Below the pieces are notes generated by a model, which was not told the DNA's origin, ran no database searches, and worked only from the letters and a program-made list of their open reading frames with translations. DNA of 42,154 nucleotides. It comes from Chromatiales bacterium (GTDB lineage Bacteria > Pseudomonadota > Gammaproteobacteria > Thiohalomonadales > Thiohalomonadaceae). Shown piece after piece: positions 17,889-27,125 of this stretch. The position numbers and the translations under genes were made by a program. The stretch is from the NCBI GenBank assembly GCA_029879245.1, contig JAOUQQ010000009.1, positions 1 through 42,154 of the forward strand. Reading direction: 5' to 3'. Numbering within the stretch: position 1 is the stretch's first letter; every line of letters starts with the position of its first letter.

Positions 17889-18773
17889 GTGTCACACGCA
17901 CAAAATCTGTTCAATATCTCCGCCTCGGATCGTCTTGGGCTCACCCTCTTCTTCGCTGGGGCCCTCCACGCCATCATTATACTCGGTGTCGGTTTTGATG
18001 CCGATCTGCCCAACCTTGACGATCTCCCCCTCACCCTTGAGATCACACTTGTTCACAGCACAAGTGACAATCCTCCCGATGAGGCGGACTATCTTGCCCA
18101 GGCCAATCAGCAGGGTGGCGGAAATATGGAGGAGAAGATGCGCCCCTCCAGCCCCTTTCCAAATCCGCGCCCAATAGAGCAGGAGGGGGACGCACCGCAA
18201 ACCAGTGCACTGCAAATACCCGATACAAGCGTTAGTAGTGAGACAACGCCGATTATGTTAGCCACCGCACCAAGTGATCATCAGTGGCAGCAACAGGATG
18301 AACACGCCATGGAGCTACCCCACACCACCAACGACCTGCAGCTTATGCCGAATCGTCAGGAGATCGCCCGCCTAAGCGCCGAGATCCGCCAGGAGCAGCA
18401 AACCTACGCCAAGCTCCCACGTGAAAAGTACATCAGCGCCAACACCCGTGAATTTACCGCCGCTACCTATATCGACAGCTGGCGTCAGAAGGTTGAACGA
18501 GTCGGCAACCTCAACTACCCGGATGAGGCGAAGACACGCGGTCTCAGCGGCAATCTCATCCTTGATGTCGCCATTCGGCATGACGGCGCCATTCACAGCG
18601 TTAAGGTGGTGAAATCGTCTGGTCATCGGGTTCTCGATGAGGGGGCGAAGAAGATCATCGAGCGTTGCGGCTCGTTCGCACCACTGCCCCCCGAGATCCG
18701 CAAGGAGACCGACATCCTGCACATCGTGCGAACCTGGCAGTTTGACAACGACTACTCACTCTCTACCCGTTAG
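17889..18773 (+). CDS. tonB: TonB-family energy transducer
   Basis: TonB proteins carry the proton-motive force from ExbBD to outer-membrane receptors. One membrane segment lies near the N-terminus (GLTLFFAGALHAIIILGVGF), followed by a long periplasmic spacer only modestly rich in proline (PSSPFPNPRP) and a C-terminal TonB domain (NYPDEAKTRGLSGNLILDV, KSSGHRVLDEGA). I prefer the GTG at 17889: AGGAAGAG lies 12 bases upstream and a TATAAT at 17846-17851 suggests a promoter inside the longer frame that opens at 17811. The product is then 294 residues. In Pseudomonas the corresponding gene (tonB3) affects twitching motility, which fits the neighbouring pil-chp operon. No exbB or exbD is nearby. 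Confidence 0.88.
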   Translation: MSHAQNLFNISASDRLGLTLFFAGALHAIIILGVGFDADLPNLDDLPLTLEITLVHSTSDNPPDEADYLAQANQQGGGNMEEKMRPSSPFPNPRPIEQEGDAPQTSALQIPDTSVSSETTPIMLATAPSDHQWQQQDEHAMELPHTTNDLQLMPNRQEIARLSAEIRQEQQTYAKLPREKYISANTREFTAATYIDSWRQKVERVGNLNYPDEAKTRGLSGNLILDVAIRHDGAIHSVKVVKSSGHRVLDEGAKKIIERCGSFAPLPPEIRKETDILHIVRTWQFDNDYSLSTR

Positions 18774-18832
18774 GCTCGGGCCCCGGAGTGGTTTAAGATA
18801 ACGGTCCGCCCCCTTCACGACTCACTGACACC

Positions 18833-19711
18833 ATGGCCCTTTGGGACGAAATATCCACCGCCATCAGCCACGCCAGCGGCTCCCCCTTCTCGCTACGTGA
18901 CAGCCACGCCCTGGGGGGAGGCTGCATCAACAGCGCCTACCGCATATCCGATGGCGAGCGCTTCTGGTTCGTCAAGCTCAACCACGCCGACAAACTGGCG
19001 ATGTTTGAGGCGGAGTTTGAGGGGCTTAGTGAACTGGCCGCTGCCGGTGCGATCCAGGTGCCACACCCCCTTGTCACCGGCACCGCCAACGGACAGGCAT
19101 TTATCGTGATGGAGGCACTGGAGCTTGGCGGTAACGGCTCTCAAGGGCGACTGGGCGAAGAGCTGGCCACTCTGCACCGTATCAACCATGAGCAGTTCGG
19201 CTGGCACCGCGACAACACCATCGGCTCCACCCACCAGCGCAATCGGCAACACCGCGACTGGATCGCCTTCTGGCACAGTGAGCGGCTGGGTGCCCAACTG
19301 GATATGGCAAAGGAAAACGGCGCCTCACGCCGCCTGCTCAACGATGGTGAGCGGTTGCTGGCGGAGTTTCCCGCCCTGTTTGACGGCCATACCCCCACCC
19401 CCTCACTGCTACACGGCGATCTCTGGTCGGGTAATTACGCCTTTACCCGTGATGGCACCCCAACCATCTTCGACCCTGCCGTCTACTACGGCGATCGCGA
19501 AGCCGATATCGCCATGACCGAACTGTTCGGCGGTTTTCGCGCTGACTTCTACCACGCCTATGAGGCGACATGGCCGCTCGATCCCGGTTACCCGGTGCGC
19601 AGGGTGCTCTACAACCTCTACCACATCATCAACCACTTCAATATGTTTGGTAACGGCTACGGTGCTCAGGCCGAGGGGATGGTGGGACGACTACTGGCGG
19701 AGTTTCGATAA
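18833..19711 (+). CDS. fructosamine kinase family protein
   Basis: The 292-residue protein belongs to the fructosamine/ketosamine-3-kinase family, which phosphorylates sugar adducts on proteins or free amines so that they fall off. Kinase-fold hallmarks are LGGGCINSAYRI (nucleotide loop, residues about 28-39), FVKLN (lysine), LLHGDLWSGNY (catalytic loop, about 198-208) and IFDPAVYYGDREADIAM (metal-binding loop, about 216-232). The natural substrate of bacterial members is often unknown. Its stop codon overlaps the start of the next gene by one base (TAATG), so the two are translationally coupled. It follows tonB after 59 bases, with no terminator. Confidence 0.92.
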   Translation: MALWDEISTAISHASGSPFSLRDSHALGGGCINSAYRISDGERFWFVKLNHADKLAMFEAEFEGLSELAAAGAIQVPHPLVTGTANGQAFIVMEALELGGNGSQGRLGEELATLHRINHEQFGWHRDNTIGSTHQRNRQHRDWIAFWHSERLGAQLDMAKENGASRRLLNDGERLLAEFPALFDGHTPTPSLLHGDLWSGNYAFTRDGTPTIFDPAVYYGDREADIAMTELFGGFRADFYHAYEATWPLDPGYPVRRVLYNLYHIINHFNMFGNGYGAQAEGMVGRLLAEFR

Positions 19712-20694
19712 TGGCAAGACCTCACCATCCCTACCCGCCGCCGCTTAGAATCGACATGTTCAAACCCGCTTACTGGGGTAGCTGGGCGGGGATCGCCCTG
19801 CTGTGGCTCATCGGCCGTCTGCCCGGCTCTCTGCGCTGGCGACTGGGGAGAGTCTTCGGCCGGCTGATGCTGCTGCGCAGTGACAAGCGCCGCGAGATTG
19901 TGGAGCTCAATCTCGCCTGGTGCTTCCCCCGGCTGAGTCAGGCTGAACGCACAGCGTTACGTGACGAATTTGCCCAGTGGCTCGGGCGCAGCTATCTTGA
20001 ATTCGGTTTTCTCTGGTGGGCCTCACCCGGACGCTTCGAGCAGCGTATCCGCTTTGAGGGGCTGGAGTCACTGCAGGGCGCACTGGCCGCAGGGCAGCGG
20101 GTGATCCTCTTCACCCAGCACACCCTGGCGATGGATATCGGTGGTGTCGCACTCTCCACCCGGGTACCGCTCACCACCTTTGCCAACGCCATGCGCAACC
20201 CGTTGCTGGAGTGGTTCATGGCCTCACGCCGCGCCCGCTTTGGTTGCACTATCCATGCGCGTAATGAGGGGATACGCGGGGTGATCGGCGAACTGAAGGG
20301 GGGGAGGGTCCTCTTCTTCCCCTGTGATGAAGATCAGGGTGCACGCCAGGCCGAGACACTCTTTGCCCCCTTCTTTGGTATCGAGAAGGCAACCCTCACA
20401 TCCCCCTTGCGTCTGGCCCGTCTCTGCCGTGCACAGTTGATGCCCTGTACCACCTGGTTTGACGAGGCACGCGGTGAGTATGTGGTAAAACTCTATCCCC
20501 CACTGCCACTAAGCGGTGAGACCGAGGGCGATACCCTCCTGCTCAACCGCGCCTTTGAGCAGGCGATCAACGAGGCGCCGGCACAGTACCTGTGGAGCCA
20601 GCGCCTCTTTACCAGCCGCCCCGACGGATCACCCCCCCCCTACACCATGAAGGGCAAACCGGGTTCGGGCCCAGGACCTCGACCAGGCGCCTAG
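19711..20694 (+). CDS. LpxL/HtrB-family lysophospholipid (lipid A) acyltransferase
   Basis: This inner-membrane acyltransferase of 327 residues belongs to the family that adds secondary acyl chains to lipid A. A membrane segment (WAGIALLWLIG) is near residues 24-34. The catalytic H-X4-D motif is QHTLAMD at about 142-148. FFPCDEDQG and TLFAPFFGI follow at about 207-230. The ATG at 19711 overlaps the preceding stop, and GGAG lies eight bases upstream. The last 20 residues are rich in Pro and Gly and look unstructured. It is convergent with a second family member, sharing four bases at the stop codons. Which lipid A position it acylates cannot be read from sequence. Confidence 0.9.
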   Translation: MARPHHPYPPPLRIDMFKPAYWGSWAGIALLWLIGRLPGSLRWRLGRVFGRLMLLRSDKRREIVELNLAWCFPRLSQAERTALRDEFAQWLGRSYLEFGFLWWASPGRFEQRIRFEGLESLQGALAAGQRVILFTQHTLAMDIGGVALSTRVPLTTFANAMRNPLLEWFMASRRARFGCTIHARNEGIRGVIGELKGGRVLFFPCDEDQGARQAETLFAPFFGIEKATLTSPLRLARLCRAQLMPCTTWFDEARGEYVVKLYPPLPLSGETEGDTLLLNRAFEQAINEAPAQYLWSQRLFTSRPDGSPPPYTMKGKPGSGPGPRPGA

Positions 20695-21569
20695 TAAAAT
20701 CGGTGAGGCTCTCCCGGAGGTCGTGTACGAAAGCGCTTGTAGATCCACTGATATTGCTCAGGACACTGGCGAATCGCCTCCTCTACCGAGGCGTTAAGTA
20801 CCCCGACTGCATCCTCTATCTCCTGTGCCGCCACCCCATCGCGTACCGGGATAAAGTGCATACGATATCCCCGCCCCCAGGGGAGTCGCTCAGCATAACT
20901 CAGGAGAACCTCCGCACCACTCTTGCTGGCCAGCCGAGGCAACAGGGTCATGGTGTTGGTTGCAATACCGAAGAAAGGGGCAAAAACGCCATTTCCGGCC
21001 AGAGGGTCCTGGTCAGGCAAAATCCCCGCCACCTCACCGCGCCTGAGTAACCCCAGCATCATTTTCACCCCACTGGCATCCGTAGGGGCAAGCTGCACCC
21101 CAAGATGCATACGTCCTTTACGCATTACCCCCTCAACACCCTGACCTGCAGGGGGCTTATACAGACAGGTGATTGGTGCAGAGATCGCAATATAGTGCCC
21201 TATCAATTCCCAACAGCCCAAATGGGGGGCAGCCAATATGACACCCTTACCCCTTTGCAACGCCGCATCCAGATACTCACGCCCCTCTACCTCGCGCACC
21301 AGACTCATCAACCGGCGGCCTGAGCCTGTCCACATCAGTGCGGTCTCCATAAACGTTTTTCCCGTCTCCTGCAGACTTTTTACCAATAGCCTCTCCCGCT
21401 GTTGGTCATCCAAATCGGGAAAACAGAGCTGTAAATTGCGCAGGCTGATGCGGCGATGGCGGTTTGGAAAGAGGCTGACAAGCCATCCTAATAAAAACCC
21501 GCTGCCGTGTAACAAGGGGAGAGGCAGGATGCCTAACAGGCGCAGCAACCAACCAAGCGGGCTATTCAT
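20691..21569 (-). CDS. LpxL/HtrB-family lysophospholipid (lipid A) acyltransferase, second copy
   Basis: The 292-residue protein is a second member of the lipid A acyltransferase family, with hydrophobic N-terminus (WLLRLLGILPLPLLHGSGF), catalytic H-X4-E (PHLGCWE, about 121-127), GILPDQDP and GVFAPFFGI. It differs clearly from the convergent neighbour, which has H-X4-D, so the two are old paralogues rather than a recent duplication. Its ATG overlaps the ttcA stop by one base (TAATG read leftward), so it is co-expressed with ttcA. Loss of either would be expected to alter lipid A acylation; the specific acyl donor is unknown. Confidence 0.9.
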   Translation of the reverse strand: MNSPLGWLLRLLGILPLPLLHGSGFLLGWLVSLFPNRHRRISLRNLQLCFPDLDDQQRERLLVKSLQETGKTFMETALMWTGSGRRLMSLVREVEGREYLDAALQRGKGVILAAPHLGCWELIGHYIAISAPITCLYKPPAGQGVEGVMRKGRMHLGVQLAPTDASGVKMMLGLLRRGEVAGILPDQDPLAGNGVFAPFFGIATNTMTLLPRLASKSGAEVLLSYAERLPWGRGYRMHFIPVRDGVAAQEIEDAVGVLNASVEEAIRQCPEQYQWIYKRFRTRPPGEPHRFY

Positions 21570-22381
21570 TATCTCTCCGACGTTAGCTGTTGCGCCAGGT
21601 CACTCCCCTCTGCCATCAATGGCTTGAGGGTGTGGAGCAGATTGCGGAACAGATTCTTGTAGCGCCTCTCCTCACTGGCCAGTATCGCTTTGTAGTGCTG
21701 ACGCTCGGTCGGTTTGGCAAAACAGGCGGGGCAGTTATCGGGCACCACCGGCAGGTAGGCATTCTCAGCAAAGGAGGTGGTCTGCCGCTCACGTACATAG
21801 ACGAAGGGGCGGATAATGCGCAGATCCCCCTTATCATTCACATAGTGCGCCTTCATGGTACCGAGCTGGCCACGATGGAAGGCCGACATCAGAAAGCTCT
21901 CGGCCAGGTCGTCCAGATGCTGCCCAAGGGCAATGACATTGTACCCCTCGCGGCGTGCCACGCTGTAGATAATGCCGCGCTTCAGGCGCGAACAGAAGGC
22001 ACAGAAGGAGAAGCTCGGGTCATCCAGATGCTGCTCCGCCTCCTCAGCGATCGGCTGGGCATCGTAGAAGTAGGGCACCCCCAGCTCAGCCAGATAGGGT
22101 TTGAGTACCGAGGGGTCAAAGCCGGGGATCTGTGGGTCAACGGTGATCGCCGCCACCTCGAATTTCACCGGGGCATAGGTAGATAGGTGTTTTAACACGT
22201 GAAGCAGCGAGAGTGAGTCCTTACCCCCGGAGAGGCCAATGAGGATTCGATCACCCTCACGGATCATGCCAAAATCGGCAATCGCTCTACCCACCGGACG
22301 CATCAGCGCCTTCGGAGGGCGGATCTTGCCGGGAGGGAGCACCTGATCATCCTCAGGATTGTGACTTTCAATTTCACTCAT
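21569..22381 (-). CDS. ttcA: TtcA-family tRNA 2-thiocytidine(32) synthetase
   Basis: TtcA is an iron-sulfur enzyme that places sulfur on cytidine 32 of certain tRNAs. From the ATG at 22381 the product is 270 residues. The PP-loop SGGKDS is at 51-56 and the paired cysteines CAFC at 127-130, followed by SRLKRG as in E. coli TtcA. A third cysteine site is CPAC at 217-220. The family uses three cysteines for its [4Fe-4S] cluster. An in-frame ATG at 22423 would add 14 residues, but a perfect TATAAT (minus strand, 22438-22443) would put the transcript start almost on it; neither start has a clear Shine-Dalgarno. It is divergent from the SPFH operon and coupled to the acyltransferase downstream. Confidence 0.85.
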   Translation of the reverse strand: MSEIESHNPEDDQVLPPGKIRPPKALMRPVGRAIADFGMIREGDRILIGLSGGKDSLSLLHVLKHLSTYAPVKFEVAAITVDPQIPGFDPSVLKPYLAELGVPYFYDAQPIAEEAEQHLDDPSFSFCAFCSRLKRGIIYSVARREGYNVIALGQHLDDLAESFLMSAFHRGQLGTMKAHYVNDKGDLRIIRPFVYVRERQTTSFAENAYLPVVPDNCPACFAKPTERQHYKAILASEERRYKNLFRNLLHTLKPLMAEGSDLAQQLTSER

Positions 22382-22462
22382 GAAATAACCACAATGTTGA
22401 CTCTGCTTAAAAAATTGGGTCATATGCTAACAGAATCATTATAAATGGAAGGAGAAGAAATC

Positions 22463-23404
22463 ATGGGAGATTTCGCCGGCTTTGTTATTATTCTTCTGGG
22501 GCTCGCTTTTGTACTTATCTTTATGGGGATCAAGATCGTGCCTCAGGGGATGCAGTACACCGTCGAGCACTTCGGTGCCTACACCCAGACCCTGCTACCC
22601 GGTCTGCACTGGATCTTCCCGCTCATCAATCGTATCGGCTACAAGATGAACATGCGTGAGCAGGTGCTTGATGTCCCCTCACAGGAGGTGATCACCAAGG
22701 ATAACGCCATGGTCACCGTTGACGGTGTAGTCTTCTTCCAGATCATGGATGCCGCCAAGGCGGCCTACGAGGTCAATCAGCTGGAGTACGCCTCCCTCAA
22801 TCTCACCATGACCAACATTCGTACCGTGATGGGTTCGATGGACCTCGACGAACTGCTCTCACGCCGTGATGAGATCAATGCACAATTACTTGCTGTAGTA
22901 GACGAAGCGACCACCCCCTGGGGGGTAAAGGTGACCCGCATTGAGATTAAGGATATCTCCCCGCCTCACGATCTGGTCGATGCGATGGCCAAACAGATGA
23001 AGGCCGAACGACTCAAACGCGCCAATATTCTTGAAGCAGAGGGGATGCGCCAGTCGGAGATCCTGCGTGCCGAAGGTGAAAAACAGTCGGCGATCCTTGA
23101 AGCTGAGGGGCGGAAGGAGGCCGCCTTTCGTGATGCCGAGGCGCGCGAGCGCCTTGCGGAGGCGGAGGCTAAGGCAACCCTTATGGTCTCTCAGGCGATC
23201 GAAAAAGGGGACATCAATGCGGTCAATTACTTCGTTGCCACCAAGTATGTGGAGGCTCTGCAGAATATCGGCGTCGCTAACAACTCCAAACTTATCTTCA
23301 TGCCGATGGAGGCCAGCGGTGTGATCGGCACCATCGGCGGCATCGCAGAACTTGCGAAAGATGCGCTGCAGACACGCTCCAGTAACAAGAGCGATGCTTC
23401 ATGA
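22463..23404 (+). CDS. SPFH/band 7 membrane protein (QmcA/stomatin-like)
   Basis: The 313-residue protein has an N-terminal membrane anchor ([20 protein letters not shown]), an SPFH domain (about 30-190, with [13 protein letters not shown] and [18 protein letters not shown]) and an Ala/Glu/Arg-rich coiled coil (about 190-255). SPFH proteins form large cages at the inner membrane and are linked to membrane organisation and protease control. The ATG at 22463 is preceded by AAGGAG with good spacing; the in-frame ATG at 22445 lies before that Shine-Dalgarno. It overlaps nfeD by four bases (ATGA), the usual SPFH-NfeD pairing. Confidence 0.93.
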   Translation: MGDFAGFVIILLGLAFVLIFMGIKIVPQGMQYTVEHFGAYTQTLLPGLHWIFPLINRIGYKMNMREQVLDVPSQEVITKDNAMVTVDGVVFFQIMDAAKAAYEVNQLEYASLNLTMTNIRTVMGSMDLDELLSRRDEINAQLLAVVDEATTPWGVKVTRIEIKDISPPHDLVDAMAKQMKAERLKRANILEAEGMRQSEILRAEGEKQSAILEAEGRKEAAFRDAEARERLAEAEAKATLMVSQAIEKGDINAVNYFVATKYVEALQNIGVANNSKLIFMPMEASGVIGTIGGIAELAKDALQTRSSNKSDAS

Positions 23405-23853
23405 GTGAATTAATCACAGGTATTAACCACTGGCACTGGTGGATTCTCGGCGTAGCCCTGCTCGCGCTGGAGGTACTGGCACCTGGTGCCTTTTTCCTCT
23501 GGATGGGTATCTCCGCCGTCGTTGTCGGCCTGTTGCTTCTGGCGCTACCCGAAATGGGCTGGGAATATCAGATTTTTTTCTTTGCCATCTTCTCTATGGC
23601 CTCGATCTTCCTGTGGCGCCGTTATTTTAGGAGCCACCCTGTAAGCAGCGACCACCCCACCCTTAATCTCCGTGGTGCCCAATATATCGGTCGTGTCTTC
23701 ACCCTGGATGAGCCCATTGTGAATGGGCTGGGAAAGGTGCGGGTCGATGATTCCACCTGGAAGATCAGCGGTGAGGACTGTGCTGCTGGTAGTAAGGTGC
23801 GGGTGATCGGTGTAGATGGCGTGGTCTTTAAGGTGGAGAGCGTAGTGGAATGA
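23401..23853 (+). CDS. NfeD-family membrane protein
   Basis: This 150-residue protein is the short NfeD type: two or three membrane segments in the first 75 residues ([24 protein letters not shown] and the following stretch), then a C-terminal beta-barrel (OB-fold) domain from about residue 85 with [16 protein letters not shown] and [17 protein letters not shown]. NfeD partners with SPFH proteins through its OB domain; the exact function is unsettled. The start overlaps the SPFH stop (ATGA), and its own stop overlaps the rhodanese start in the same way. Confidence 0.92.
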   Translation: MSELITGINHWHWWILGVALLALEVLAPGAFFLWMGISAVVVGLLLLALPEMGWEYQIFFFAIFSMASIFLWRRYFRSHPVSSDHPTLNLRGAQYIGRVFTLDEPIVNGLGKVRVDDSTWKISGEDCAAGSKVRVIGVDGVVFKVESVVE

Positions 23854-24284
23854 GTAGCAGCGCACCCATGCTGAGACATCTTAGCCCAACGCAGGCCTAT
23901 GAACTGCTCCAGCAGAACCCTCGTGCAATTCTTGTTGATGTACGCTCCAATATGGAGTTTCTCTTTGTCGGCCATCCAACTGGGGCTATCCACATCCCCT
24001 GGATAGATGAACCGGACTGGAATATTAACCCCAACTTTGTACGTCAGATCCGCGAGTTACTGCTGGGCGGAATCATCTGCGATGAGGGCGATGGCTGTGC
24101 CCCGGTTATACTCATCTGTCGTAGCGGCAAACGGTCGGTAGAGGCTGGAAATGCACTGGTCGATGCAGGATTTCGTGACGTCTACAATGTACTTGATGGT
24201 TTCGAGGGCGAACTGGACGAGAATCATCATCGCAGTAGCCTTGGAGGCTGGCGCCGCGACGGCCTGCCGTGGGAACAGTGTTAA
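23850..24284 (+). CDS. single-domain rhodanese (sulfurtransferase)
   Basis: The 144-residue protein is one rhodanese domain with catalytic cysteine C90 in the six-residue loop CRSGKRS, plus the structural ILVDVRSNMEF (27-37), HPTGAIHIPW (42-51) and FRDVYNVLDGFEG. Rhodaneses pass persulfide sulfur between carriers. A slight extension (about residues 52-84, IDEPDWNINP...) precedes the active site. The ATG overlaps the nfeD stop by four bases, tying it to the SPFH-NfeD membrane pair. No signal peptide is seen, so it is cytoplasmic. The physiological sulfur donor and acceptor are unknown; tusA at 28401 is a candidate acceptor nearby. Confidence 0.9.
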   Translation: MSSSAPMLRHLSPTQAYELLQQNPRAILVDVRSNMEFLFVGHPTGAIHIPWIDEPDWNINPNFVRQIRELLLGGIICDEGDGCAPVILICRSGKRSVEAGNALVDAGFRDVYNVLDGFEGELDENHHRSSLGGWRRDGLPWEQC

Positions 24285-24318
24285 TTAATCAAAATAACAA
24301 TAATCGGATAATATAATA

Positions 24319-26367
24319 ATGGATAGAGACAATATTCCGGCATACACATCCAATCTGACCAGAAACTATTCTATTGCCAGTCTGGCAGGAATTGTTATCG
24401 TTGCCGTCACGCTTGTCTATTTTTATCAACATCTAGCTACTCATTCGCTTACTCAACGTGAGAGTCAGTTTAATAGTGATCTGGCACGAACATTAGGGAA
24501 TACCATCTGGACAAAGTATTCGAATTTCTTCTGGCACTCTTCTGAAATGAGTGCTGATGAACTCTCATCATCCAGAGTGATTGAGCAGATTGAACGCGAT
24601 ATCCGCAACAAGACTTTAGGACTCAGAGTACTCCAGGTGAAGATCTACAATCTGAATGGAAAGATAATCTTTTCGACTCATCCTAGTCAGATTGGAGATA
24701 ACGAATATGACAATCGCGGGGTTAAGGCTGCGCTCACTGGAAGAACTATCAGTGAGGTTAGTTTCCGTGATTCACTATCATCACTTGAGGGTGAGATTTT
24801 CGATAGAAATGTTATTACCTCATATGTACCCATTCGTCGATCTTTTGATCAACCCGTTGAGGGTGTATTTGAGATCTATACCGACATTACACCTCTACTG
24901 GCAGATGTTGACAAAACCAGTTCTCAAATTTTACTGGTAATTACAGCACTGATGATGGTGCTCTTTCTCTTTTTGATGCTTTTTGTTCGTCGTGCTCACA
25001 TGATTATTCGATCACATGAAGAAGCGCATGAAATCGAACAGAAACAGCGAATTGACTATCTGGAGTATCATGACGAAGTCACCGGCCTTCTCAATCGAAA
25101 GGGCTTGTTGCGTCAAATTCATCATCATCTTACGACAGAACATATCGAGGGTGTAGGCGTTGGAGTTATTGCACTTAAATTACGCAATCTTTCAGCAATC
25201 AGTGGCGGCTTAGGCCATCAACGTGTAATTCACCTGTTACGACTTGTTTCCGGACGTATCAGTAGTTGCGCCACCGGTACACAAAACATCAGTCACCTTG
25301 ATAGTAGCGAATTTGTTCTAATTATTGAAAATCTGATCTCTGAAACAGAACTCGATTTCATGGTAGACAAATTATCACAACTCTTTGCCGAGCCTTTTGT
25401 CCTCGACCACAGCAGCATCACACTTTCTATATCGATCGGTGCTGACTGCTCATGGGGCGGCAAAAGCCACGAGGCACTCGTTAACAGTGCCCTACTGGCC
25501 TTAACCGAGTGCAAGGTCAAAAATCGTCAATATGTCCGTTACGATGAGAGCATGGAACTCTCCAGGATTGAGAGCCTAACCTTTGAAGTTGAAATTAGTC
25601 GAGCACTTCAGGAGCATGAATTTGCCCTCTACTATCAACCAAAGATCAATCTAACGACTGGAGAGGTCTCTGGTATGGAGGCGCTGGTTCGGTGGCATCA
25701 CCCCAAACGCGGAGTTCTCTCGCCTAATAGTTTTATCGGTCTGTTGGAAGAGCGGGGCTATATTGTCGACCTTGGAAACTGGCTTATTGAGGAGGCCTGC
25801 AGGCAGTGCAAGCGCTGGCATAACGATGGTCAATCGAATCTACGTGTTGCAGTTAACGTATCTTTAAAACAGTTGCAGTTCCCCGGTTTTTTACAGTCGG
25901 TTGTCGATGCAATTGAGATAAGTGGCATCGAACCGCGTTATCTCGAACTGGAGTTAACAGAAAGTATGTTGGCCGATGATACAGAAGTAATTCTTGATGT
26001 AATGAAGAACCTGAAGAAGATGGGCGTTCTGCTCTCGATCGATGACTTCGGCACCGGATACTCCTCCTTAAGCTATCTTATGCACTACCCCTTCGACTAT
26101 ATCAAAATTGATCGCAGTTTTATCAGAGACATGATGCATAACCGTGATCACGCAATCCTCACCAATGCCATTATTGCCATGGCCAAGAGTCTCAACCTTG
26201 GTGTTGTTGCAGAGGGTGTTGAGACCCAACAGCAGTTACACCGGGTACGCGAGATGGGATGTGATGAGGTACAGGGCTTCTACTTCAGTCAGGCAGTTGA
26301 ACCACGAAAGTTTATGTACGTTGTTAGCGGTATTAATGAAGCCGCCGCTGATGTCACAAACCTTTAG
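24319..26367 (+). CDS. membrane-bound GGDEF/EAL protein, degenerate GGDEF, likely c-di-GMP phosphodiesterase
   Basis: The 682-residue protein has two membrane segments (about 18-36 and 210-229) that bracket a periplasmic sensor region, then a GGDEF domain (about 250-410) and an EAL domain (about 425-670). The cyclase signature reads DSSEF (328-332), so it should not make c-di-GMP. The EAL side keeps EALVRW (E454), NVSLKQL, ELTES and DDFGTGYSS (D575-D576), consistent with hydrolysis. The start follows an A+T-rich stretch (GGATAATATAATA) with no Shine-Dalgarno; a short or absent leader is possible. It follows the rhodanese after 34 bases and shares four bases at its stop with the convergent permease gene. 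Confidence 0.93.
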   Translation: MDRDNIPAYTSNLTRNYSIASLAGIVIVAVTLVYFYQHLATHSLTQRESQFNSDLARTLGNTIWTKYSNFFWHSSEMSADELSSSRVIEQIERDIRNKTLGLRVLQVKIYNLNGKIIFSTHPSQIGDNEYDNRGVKAALTGRTISEVSFRDSLSSLEGEIFDRNVITSYVPIRRSFDQPVEGVFEIYTDITPLLADVDKTSSQILLVITALMMVLFLFLMLFVRRAHMIIRSHEEAHEIEQKQRIDYLEYHDEVTGLLNRKGLLRQIHHHLTTEHIEGVGVGVIALKLRNLSAISGGLGHQRVIHLLRLVSGRISSCATGTQNISHLDSSEFVLIIENLISETELDFMVDKLSQLFAEPFVLDHSSITLSISIGADCSWGGKSHEALVNSALLALTECKVKNRQYVRYDESMELSRIESLTFEVEISRALQEHEFALYYQPKINLTTGEVSGMEALVRWHHPKRGVLSPNSFIGLLEERGYIVDLGNWLIEEACRQCKRWHNDGQSNLRVAVNVSLKQLQFPGFLQSVVDAIEISGIEPRYLELELTESMLADDTEVILDVMKNLKKMGVLLSIDDFGTGYSSLSYLMHYPFDYIKIDRSFIRDMMHNRDHAILTNAIIAMAKSLNLGVVAEGVETQQQLHRVREMGCDEVQGFYFSQAVEPRKFMYVVSGINEAAADVTNL

Positions 26368-27122
26368 AAACTACGAAATACAAAGTGCACGGCTAACAGC
26401 GTCATAATAAAGATAAACGCCTCCTTGAGCAGACGGTCATTAATAACACGAGATAGTCGTGCACCGATCGGTGCACCAATTACTGTGCCTACAACTCCCC
26501 ACGTTACATAATCGAAATTTACCTCTGTAATCCGGCTAACGTGAATTATTGATGAGACCAGCGCCAGCAGTAGCATCATTGGTACAACAATCGCCACAGC
26601 CCTGCTCATGCTAAGACGCAACCGATCGCGTAACACCGGGATCAACCATTCGCCAATACCAAGTGAGAGTAATCCCATAATAAATCCAAACACTCCAGGC
26701 ACCGGTAACAGCTGTCCAATCTTGCCATCTTGCTTGATCCCCTCACCTCCAGCCTCAACCTCGGTATTACGTGCCACAAACATCAATGCCAGCATCATCG
26801 CCATAATACCAAGGATCAGGCGCAGGTTATCTTCGTCAATATAGTGGGTACCAAAACTACCAATAATAATTCCGGGTAAAGCAACGGCGGCCAGTATAAA
26901 TGAGAGCTTCAGATTGGTCTGACCGCTACGCCAGAAAGCTGTGGCTCCTGAAGCGAGACCAAATACCTGTATGATCAACGAATATGTCACCGCCTCAACT
27001 GGAGATAGACCATAGACCACGATAAGTAGTGGTGCCCACAGAATACCCCCACCAATCCCAACCGCCATAACCACGATAGAGATCATGATTCCACATAAAA
27101 CCAGAATAATGGCGCTGATCAC
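26364..27122 (-). CDS. TauE/SafE-family permease (sulfite exporter-like)
   Basis: The 252-residue integral membrane protein has about eight hydrophobic segments and the family's duplicated pattern (GIGGGILWAPLLIVVYGLSPVEA early, GAPIGARLSRVINDRLLK late). TauE/SafE proteins are proposed to export sulfite, sulfoacetate or other small sulfur or organic anions; the substrate of this one is unknown. The GTG start is three bases after the HAMP-protein stop, with GGAG nine bases upstream, so the two are tightly coupled. Opposite a tusA gene and a TetR regulator, a role in sulfur-compound efflux is a reasonable inference. Confidence 0.9.
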   Translation of the reverse strand: MISAIILVLCGIMISIVVMAVGIGGGILWAPLLIVVYGLSPVEAVTYSLIIQVFGLASGATAFWRSGQTNLKLSFILAAVALPGIIIGSFGTHYIDEDNLRLILGIMAMMLALMFVARNTEVEAGGEGIKQDGKIGQLLPVPGVFGFIMGLLSLGIGEWLIPVLRDRLRLSMSRAVAIVVPMMLLLALVSSIIHVSRITEVNFDYVTWGVVGTVIGAPIGARLSRVINDRLLKEAFIFIMTLLAVHFVFRSF

Positions 27123-27125
27123 CGA

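Noticed and set aside
18774-18800. GC-rich CTCGGGCCCCGGAG after tonB as a terminator
   Set aside because: The arms do not pair consistently and only a short T-run follows, so no intrinsic terminator is supported.
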